Below, piece after piece: positions 13,332 to 18,362 of a stretch of DNA of 18,362 nucleotides. The notes beneath the pieces are model-generated. The model was not told where the DNA came from. It was given only the letters and a program-made list of their open reading frames with translations, and ran no database searches. The number at the start of each line of letters is the position of its first letter. The first letter of the stretch is position 1. Both the position numbers and the translations under genes were made by a program. This DNA comes from Anaerolineae bacterium (GTDB taxonomy: Bacteria; Chloroflexota; Anaerolineae; Anaerolineales; Anaerolineaceae): contig JACRAG010000426.1 in the NCBI GenBank assembly GCA_016213455.1, positions 1 to 18,362 on the forward strand, in the 5' to 3' direction.

Positions 13332-14933
13332 ATGCAATGGCACGCGCGTTACCAACAATCGCCTGAACGGGAAGAACTGGCCCGCCTCGTCCTCGAAGAC
13401 GTGCGCGGCGGACTGGACGTGTTCAGCGCCATCAAACGCCACCCACTTCCGGCGGGCGGTTACCTGCCCAAGTCGTTGTTGGTACAGGTTTACCAGGCCA
13501 TGGTCGAAGCCGGCGAATGGGAGCCGGACCGCCAGTTCCTGGCGCGCATCCGCATGAAGCCCGTACGCACCCTCTCAGGGGTCACCACCGTCACAGTCCT
13601 CACCGCACCCTATCCGTGCCCGGGCAAATGCATCTTCTGCCCCACGGATGCGCGCATGCCCAAAAGCTACCTGCCAGATGAACCCGGCGCAATGCGCGGG
13701 CTGCAAAACGAATTTGACCCCTACCGCCAGGTGGCGACCCGTCTGACTGCCCTGCGCGCCACGGGGCACCCCACCGAAAAAATTGAGCTGCTCATCCTGG
13801 GCGGCACCTTCAGCGCCTACCGCAAGGATTATCAAGAGTGGTTTGTGCGGCGCTGTTTTGACGCCCTGAACGAAGTTGACTCGCCCACCCTGGCGGAAGC
13901 CCACCAGTTCAACGAAAGCGCCGCGCACCGCAATGTGGGGCTGGTCATCGAAACCCGCCCCGACGAGATCACCCCGGCGGAGTTAGCCTGGCTGCGCAAA
14001 CTGGGCGTCACCAAAGTACAGATGGGCGTGCAGTCGATGAACGATCGCATCCTGGCGCTGAATAAGCGCGGGCACACCGCCGCAGAAACACTCAAAGCCT
14101 GCAGCCTGCTGCGCGCCGGCGGTTTCAAGATCGTCTTGCACTGGATGCCCAACCTGCTGGGCGCGACACCCGCGTCAGACATTGAGGATTTTGCGCATTT
14201 CTGGTCGGATGGCTATGCTCCGGATGAGCTGAAGATCTATCCCTGCCAGCTGTTGGCAAACACCGATCTATACGCCTACTGGCAGCGCGGCGAGTATCAC
14301 CCCTATAGCACCGAGGAGCTGGTGGACCTGATCGCCACGATCAAGCCGACCATTCCGGAATACTGCCGGGTCAATCGCGTCATTCGCGACATCCCCTCGA
14401 CAAACGTGGTGGAAGGCAACCGCCGCACCAGCCTGCGACAGGACGTATTGGAAGAATTGGCCCGGCGTGGACAGGCCTGCCGCTGCGTGCGCTGCCGCGA
14501 GGTGCGCGGTGAGCCGGTGGCAGCCGCCGAACTGACTCTCAAAGATATGCCTTATTCCTCAGCCTACGCTGAAGAGCACTTCCTGCAGTTCCTCACCCCA
14601 CAGGACCGCATCGCAGGTTACCTGCGCTTGAGCCTTCCCCAGCCTGGCGCGCCGGATGTGACCGCCACCCTCCCGGATTTGAAAGGGGCTGCCCTGATCC
14701 GTGAGGTGCATGTGTACGGGCAATCGCTATTAGTGGGCGAGGAATCTCCCGGCGCAGCGCAGCACATTGGCCTGGGTACCCGCCTGATTCAAAAAGCGGC
14801 GGAAATTGCAGCAGCAGCCGGCTTCCGCCGGCTGGCTGTGATCGGCGCGGTTGGCACCCGCCTGTATTATCAATCCCGCGGGTTTGAGCGCGGCGAGCTG
14901 TATCAGGTGATGGCGTTAAGCGGGCGGGAATAA
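13332..14933 (+). CDS. elp3: Elp3: tRNA uridine-34 carboxymethyl-forming radical SAM/acetyltransferase
   Basis: This 533-residue homologue of the Elongator catalytic subunit uses acetyl-CoA and a SAM radical to add the cm5 group to wobble uridine of tRNA. Its radical SAM domain has PCPGKCIFCP, with Cys96, Cys100 and Cys103 in a Cx3Cx2C arrangement. Other conserved pieces are LLILGGTFSAY (153-163), IETRPDE (206-212), VQMGVQS (229-235) and a candidate zinc site formed by Cys305, Cys383, Cys385 and Cys388. The C-terminal GNAT domain has REVHVYG (457-463), the acetyl-CoA loop QHIGLGTRLI (477-486) and LYYQSRGF (511-518), including the conserved Tyr pair. The domains look complete. It stands alone without Elp1/2/4-6, as in the bacterial and archaeal forms, such as the studied Dehalococcoides enzyme. 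Its 3' end overlaps the convergent glycosidase gene by 18 bp. Confidence 0.95.
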   Translation: MQWHARYQQSPEREELARLVLEDVRGGLDVFSAIKRHPLPAGGYLPKSLLVQVYQAMVEAGEWEPDRQFLARIRMKPVRTLSGVTTVTVLTAPYPCPGKCIFCPTDARMPKSYLPDEPGAMRGLQNEFDPYRQVATRLTALRATGHPTEKIELLILGGTFSAYRKDYQEWFVRRCFDALNEVDSPTLAEAHQFNESAAHRNVGLVIETRPDEITPAELAWLRKLGVTKVQMGVQSMNDRILALNKRGHTAAETLKACSLLRAGGFKIVLHWMPNLLGATPASDIEDFAHFWSDGYAPDELKIYPCQLLANTDLYAYWQRGEYHPYSTEELVDLIATIKPTIPEYCRVNRVIRDIPSTNVVEGNRRTSLRQDVLEELARRGQACRCVRCREVRGEPVAAAELTLKDMPYSSAYAEEHFLQFLTPQDRIAGYLRLSLPQPGAPDVTATLPDLKGAALIREVHVYGQSLLVGEESPGAAQHIGLGTRLIQKAAEIAAAAGFRRLAVIGAVGTRLYYQSRGFERGELYQVMALSGRE

Positions 14934-16247
14934 TTTTAGCAGGCTGCCCGGCGCATATTTCTCCACCATCTCGCTGGATATCCCATTCTGCTTGCAAATC
15001 GCGGCATACAAATCCACACTGGGGCGGCGAATGCGCTGCTGCGTATCGACATCCAACCCCCACAGCCCAAAGCGCTGGGTCCAGCCGCGTTCCCACTCAA
15101 AATTATCCACCAGCGACCAGTGAAAATAGCCTTTGATCGGCCAGTTAAAGTTGACCGCACGCCACACCTGGTGCAAATGCTCCACCAGGTAACGCGGACG
15201 CAGGTGGTCATCCGCATCTTCCACGCCATTCTCGGTCACAATCACCGGCAGCCCGAAACCTTTGGCCCATTTGAGCACCTTGAAGAAACCCTCCGGCTGG
15301 TGGGCAATGAAACCGGTCGTTGATAACTCGGCATCCTTGGGATAGAACCGCCTGCCAAACGCGTCCGAAGCGCGTGTCAGGTCAAACTTCACCAACTCCT
15401 GGGTGTAATAGTTGACGCCGAAGAAATCCTGGGTTCCAATCGCCTCAGGCACATGGGCGCTAAAGTTCAACACCTGCAGCTTGCCGGTCATCAGCGCTTT
15501 CGGGAAGGCTTCATTAAAGAATGAATTGGTGATATTCGCCGGGATCGAATCCAGCCAGGTCAACGGTCCGGCAGGGATGATCGGGCGGCTGGCATGCGCC
15601 ACACCCACCCGCGCTTCCCGCTGCAGGTTATGGATGATCCGGTACGCCAGCACATGTCCTTTGAGCAGATTGGCATACACCTTCATTCCAGCTCGCAAAT
15701 CCGTTTTTCCGGGAGGAAACAGCCCGGACACGTAGCTCATAAAGGTATAAACATTTGGCTCATTAATTGTGATCCACATCGTGCAGTATTCCTGCAGCGC
15801 TTCCACCGTCTTTTGCACAAATGCTGCGAAAAGCACCGGGGTTTCGTCATTCTCCCATCCGCCGCGTTCCGCCACCCACAATGGATTGGCAAAATGATGC
15901 AGCGTCACCATGGGGGTCATCCCGCGTTCATACAAACCACGCAGCATCGCGCGGTAACGCTCCAGAGCATCCTCATCCCAACGGTCCGGCGCCGGCTGGA
16001 TGCGCGACCATTCCACCGAGAGGCGATGCGCGTTCTGCCCGGTTTCACGGGCGCGATCGAAATCCTCCCGCCAGCGCCCACCCCACCAGTCACACGCCAA
16101 CCCGGAACGGTGCGCATGAATGATGCGTCCGGGTTGTTCTTCCCAGGCCCACCAATCATTGTTGCGATTGTTGCCTTCCACCTGATGTGACGATGTGGCG
16201 GCGCCCCATAAAAAGCCGGCGGGGAATGTAAATGTGGCTTGCGGCAT
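14916..16247 (-). CDS. Glycoside hydrolase family 1 beta-glycosidase
   Basis: This 443-residue retaining beta-glycosidase (beta-glucosidase, beta-galactosidase or related) has a (b/a)8 barrel of normal GH1 length. The opening FPAGFLWGAATSSHQVEG (8-25) is the family N-terminal signature. The acid/base is Glu163 in ITINEPN, and the nucleophile is Glu339 in IVTENGVED. SLVDNFEW (378-385) is the usual aglycone/substrate-binding segment. No signal peptide is present, so it acts in the cytoplasm. The ATG at 16247 was chosen over one 19 codons upstream, because AGGAG lies eight bases before it and the family sequence begins there. It lies 60 bp after the WD40 lipoprotein gene, with no terminator between, so they may share a message. 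The exact sugar cannot be read from sequence. Confidence 0.95.
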   Translation of the reverse strand: MPQATFTFPAGFLWGAATSSHQVEGNNRNNDWWAWEEQPGRIIHAHRSGLACDWWGGRWREDFDRARETGQNAHRLSVEWSRIQPAPDRWDEDALERYRAMLRGLYERGMTPMVTLHHFANPLWVAERGGWENDETPVLFAAFVQKTVEALQEYCTMWITINEPNVYTFMSYVSGLFPPGKTDLRAGMKVYANLLKGHVLAYRIIHNLQREARVGVAHASRPIIPAGPLTWLDSIPANITNSFFNEAFPKALMTGKLQVLNFSAHVPEAIGTQDFFGVNYYTQELVKFDLTRASDAFGRRFYPKDAELSTTGFIAHQPEGFFKVLKWAKGFGLPVIVTENGVEDADDHLRPRYLVEHLHQVWRAVNFNWPIKGYFHWSLVDNFEWERGWTQRFGLWGLDVDTQQRIRRPSVDLYAAICKQNGISSEMVEKYAPGSLLKLFPPA

Positions 16248-16307
16248 ACCATCACTCCTGATTAGAAAATCGAATTGATCACCAGCCGGATTGTCCACAG
16301 GCACCGG

Positions 16308-18347
16308 TCAGGGCTGTGGACCCCAGACACGCAGGGTACCGTCTTCACCAATGGTCAGCATGGCCCGGCTGCCCGCCAAAAAAGCGATGCGACGGACCGC
16401 CCCACGATGACCTTCCAGCACGCGCAGGCGTTCCTTGGTATTGGCCCAATAAAGCTCCACTTTTCCGCTGGACCAACCGATTGCCAGAAAAGCGCTGTCG
16501 GGTGAATAGGCAACCGCGGTAGGCGTTTCATCTTCGCGATAATCGAACAGCACCGTCTCAATCCCGGTATTAACCTCGATGATGCGCCCGGTGCCGTCAC
16601 CCACCACAGCGATCTGGCTCCCGTCCAGTGAAAAGGCTGCGTCTTCCAGCCCGATCCCGCCGATGGTGCGTACCAGCACGCCATCCGTCCCGCGAATGTT
16701 CAGCCCGTTGGACGTCAGGGAGGCAAAGCGCCCGCTGTCTGGCGCGAAGAGGATACGCAGCGGCACATACACTTCCTGAATTTTGCGCAGCAGGAAATCC
16801 CGCGGCAGATCATACAGGAAAACCAGCTGGTTTTCTCCACCCCAGGCCAGCCATTCGCCGCTGGGCGAGAAGGCCACAGACCACAGCGGTGGTCCGCCTT
16901 CCCCCAGGATGGAGATGAACCGGCCGTCACTGACCCGGTAAAGCCGCACCAGGCTGTCACTCGCAGCCACGGCGATGGTCTGCCCGCCCGGATAGAAGGA
17001 CAGACTGCGCACCTGGCCCGGCAAATCGCCGATGACGCGGATCAGGCTGCCATCCAGAGAGGAGCGCAGTTCCACCGTGCGGTAACCCGCCAGGGCGACT
17101 GTGCTGCCATCCGGCGAGATGACCACGTCATAATATCTTCCGAATGATTGCGCGCTGGAGACGCCGCTGGCAGCCGGCAGGTTCCACACATCCAACCCGG
17201 CGGCAGCCAATCGGACGGAATCGGCCGAAAAGGCCACCTGAACCGGAAGTCCCTTTCCTTTGAAGGTCTGGCGAGCCCCGCCGCCCTGGCTGGACCAGAT
17301 GCGCACCACCTGGTTGGCAAAGCCGGCTGCGATGGTGCGCCCATCCGGCGAATAGGCTACGCTGAGCAGCATCTCATTCTGCCCTTCTGCGCCGCCTGCC
17401 ATGAACAGGTTTACTGACGGCGAGCCGTCGGATGTGGAAAACACCTCGATGGAATTGTTATTGAGATAATCTTTGCGTCCGTCCGGATACGCCACCGCCA
17501 GGGAGGCGCTGTCAGGCGAAAAAGCCATCGCGCCGGGGACGGCTGAACCGGTCGGCAGCGCAAACAGTGCCGCGCCGTCACGGGTGCGCACAATCTGCAC
17601 TGTACCGCGCCCGTGCAGCGCAGCCAGGTTGAAGTCCGGCGAAAGCACAGCGTTGCTTAAAGGCGATCCCGGTCCGCCGATTGGGGCGCTGGCTGATAAA
17701 GTAGAGGATTCGACGTCCCAGGCTTCGAATTGGCCGCCTTTTCCCGGCACAATCCCCACCAGACCCACCTGTCCGCCGTCCGGTGAAAAATGCAGGTCCA
17801 AAGCTTGCGCCGAAGCCGGAGAATCCAGCGCAGTCAGGCGTTGCATGGTCTCCAACGACCACAGCTCCAATTGCCCGGTTGTCACCGCCAGCGTCTTGCC
17901 ATCCGGAGCAATCGCCACCTGGTTGGCCTCCCAGGCAGCCAAAACACCCATTTCCGTCAAATCGTCAGCATGGAAAAGAACAACGCCGGAGCGAGTCGCC
18001 ACCGCAACCAGGCTGCCGTCTGGCGACCAGGCCAGGTCGCGGCTGCTGCCCAGCCCCCAGCGTGCCAGTTCGACCACCCGCTGCAGGTTGATTTCCACAA
18101 TTCCCTGGGGATCGAAGGAAATGGGCGTGCCTGCCAGCACCGGCGTGGGCGTGGCAGTGGGTGTTGGCGTGGCGGTCGGGGTAGGAGTCGGAGTGCGGGT
18201 GGGGGTTGCCGTGGGACGCGGGGTGCGGGATGGCGCCATGGTGGCGGTGACGGCTGGTGTTGGGTTCGCAGCGCAAGCCGCCGCCCCCAAGCTCAGCAAG
18301 ATGAGGATACAGCATCGCAACCAGGCAGTCCGCCAGCGAAAAATCAT
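16308..18347 (-). CDS. Lipoprotein with Thr-Pro linker and 14 WD40-like repeats
   Basis: This 679-residue secreted protein of unknown function begins with a basic and hydrophobic signal (residues 1-24) ending in LGAAAC. Cys25 is the likely lipid anchor, although the lipobox is imperfect (Ala at -3). A Pro/Thr linker follows at about 29-70. From about residue 95 to the end I count 14 WD40-like units, most with an SPDG/SPDS turn and a VRIW- or VELY-type strand, for example VAFSPSGEWLAWGGENQLVF and the last unit ending TLRVWGPQP. Fourteen fits two seven-bladed propellers. Such propellers act as binding platforms at the cell surface. The ATG at 18347 is used because GGAG lies six bases upstream; an ATG four codons earlier would put that site inside the gene. 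The upstream region is outside the window. Confidence 0.85.
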   Translation of the reverse strand: MIFRWRTAWLRCCILILLSLGAAACAANPTPAVTATMAPSRTPRPTATPTRTPTPTPTATPTPTATPTPVLAGTPISFDPQGIVEINLQRVVELARWGLGSSRDLAWSPDGSLVAVATRSGVVLFHADDLTEMGVLAAWEANQVAIAPDGKTLAVTTGQLELWSLETMQRLTALDSPASAQALDLHFSPDGGQVGLVGIVPGKGGQFEAWDVESSTLSASAPIGGPGSPLSNAVLSPDFNLAALHGRGTVQIVRTRDGAALFALPTGSAVPGAMAFSPDSASLAVAYPDGRKDYLNNNSIEVFSTSDGSPSVNLFMAGGAEGQNEMLLSVAYSPDGRTIAAGFANQVVRIWSSQGGGARQTFKGKGLPVQVAFSADSVRLAAAGLDVWNLPAASGVSSAQSFGRYYDVVISPDGSTVALAGYRTVELRSSLDGSLIRVIGDLPGQVRSLSFYPGGQTIAVAASDSLVRLYRVSDGRFISILGEGGPPLWSVAFSPSGEWLAWGGENQLVFLYDLPRDFLLRKIQEVYVPLRILFAPDSGRFASLTSNGLNIRGTDGVLVRTIGGIGLEDAAFSLDGSQIAVVGDGTGRIIEVNTGIETVLFDYREDETPTAVAYSPDSAFLAIGWSSGKVELYWANTKERLRVLEGHRGAVRRIAFLAGSRAMLTIGEDGTLRVWGPQP
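18141..18227 (-). repeat. Low-complexity Thr-Pro coding repeat
   Basis: About 29 codons inside the lipoprotein gene encode alternating Thr-Pro with some Ala and Arg (residues 41-69), seen on the plus strand as repeated GGGTGTTGGCGT-like units. The repeat encodes an extended spacer between the lipid anchor and the propellers. Its length is likely to vary between strains through slippage. Confidence 0.85.
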
Positions 18348-18362
18348 GCTTCGCTCCATTTA

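Overview
The window (18,362 bp, moderately GC-rich) looks like chromosomal DNA from a Chloroflexota bacterium, probably Anaerolineae-like. The evidence is indirect: a bacterial Elp3 of the kind known from Dehalococcoides, a lipoprotein with a long Thr-Pro linker of the style common in this phylum, and a mix of fermentative (sodium-pump decarboxylase) and sugar-degrading genes. No marker gene settles the taxonomy. I see no mobile element, CRISPR array, tRNA or rRNA.

Region 1 (1-2753, minus strand) is a four-gene sodium-pumping methylmalonyl-CoA decarboxylase operon, mmdA-mmdD-mmdC-mmdB. mmdB is cut by the window edge. Gaps are 9-21 bp. It would couple decarboxylation of methylmalonyl-CoA to propionyl-CoA with export of sodium ions.

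Region 2 (3015-8292, minus strand) is a four-gene unit: an NCS2 nucleobase permease, then the FAD, 2Fe-2S and molybdopterin subunits of a xanthine-dehydrogenase-family hydroxylase. It ends in a strong intrinsic terminator, and a strong hairpin lies between the permease and the enzyme genes. The unit imports and oxidises an N-heterocycle. The permease signature is closer to uracil than to xanthine carriers, so the substrate is open.

Region 3 (8293-8863) has no convincing protein gene. It is AT-rich and full of short hairpins. On the minus strand it carries a near-consensus promoter (8762-8790) and an intrinsic terminator (8447-8477), which together define a candidate RNA of about 300 nt. This RNA is either an independent small RNA or an attenuated leader of the permease operon.

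Region 4 (8864-12509) holds a 1006-residue hybrid histidine kinase of BarA-like layout (two PAS, HisKA, HATPase, two receivers, HPt). Divergent from it is a small LuxR-type DNA-binding protein without a receiver domain.

Region 5 (12510-14933) is a head-to-head pair: a class I methyltransferase whose N- and C-terminal motifs resemble Trm9/ALKBH8, and a complete Elp3 (radical SAM plus acetyltransferase). Together they could form a bacterial route to mcm5U34 in tRNA. This is the most interesting hypothesis in the window.

Region 6 (14916-18347, minus strand) has a lipoprotein with 14 WD40-like repeats (enough for two seven-bladed propellers) followed by a GH1 beta-glycosidase, probably cotranscribed. 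The plus-strand regulator, Elp3 and the methyltransferase all appear to be leaderless or nearly so, while the other genes have good Shine-Dalgarno sites.
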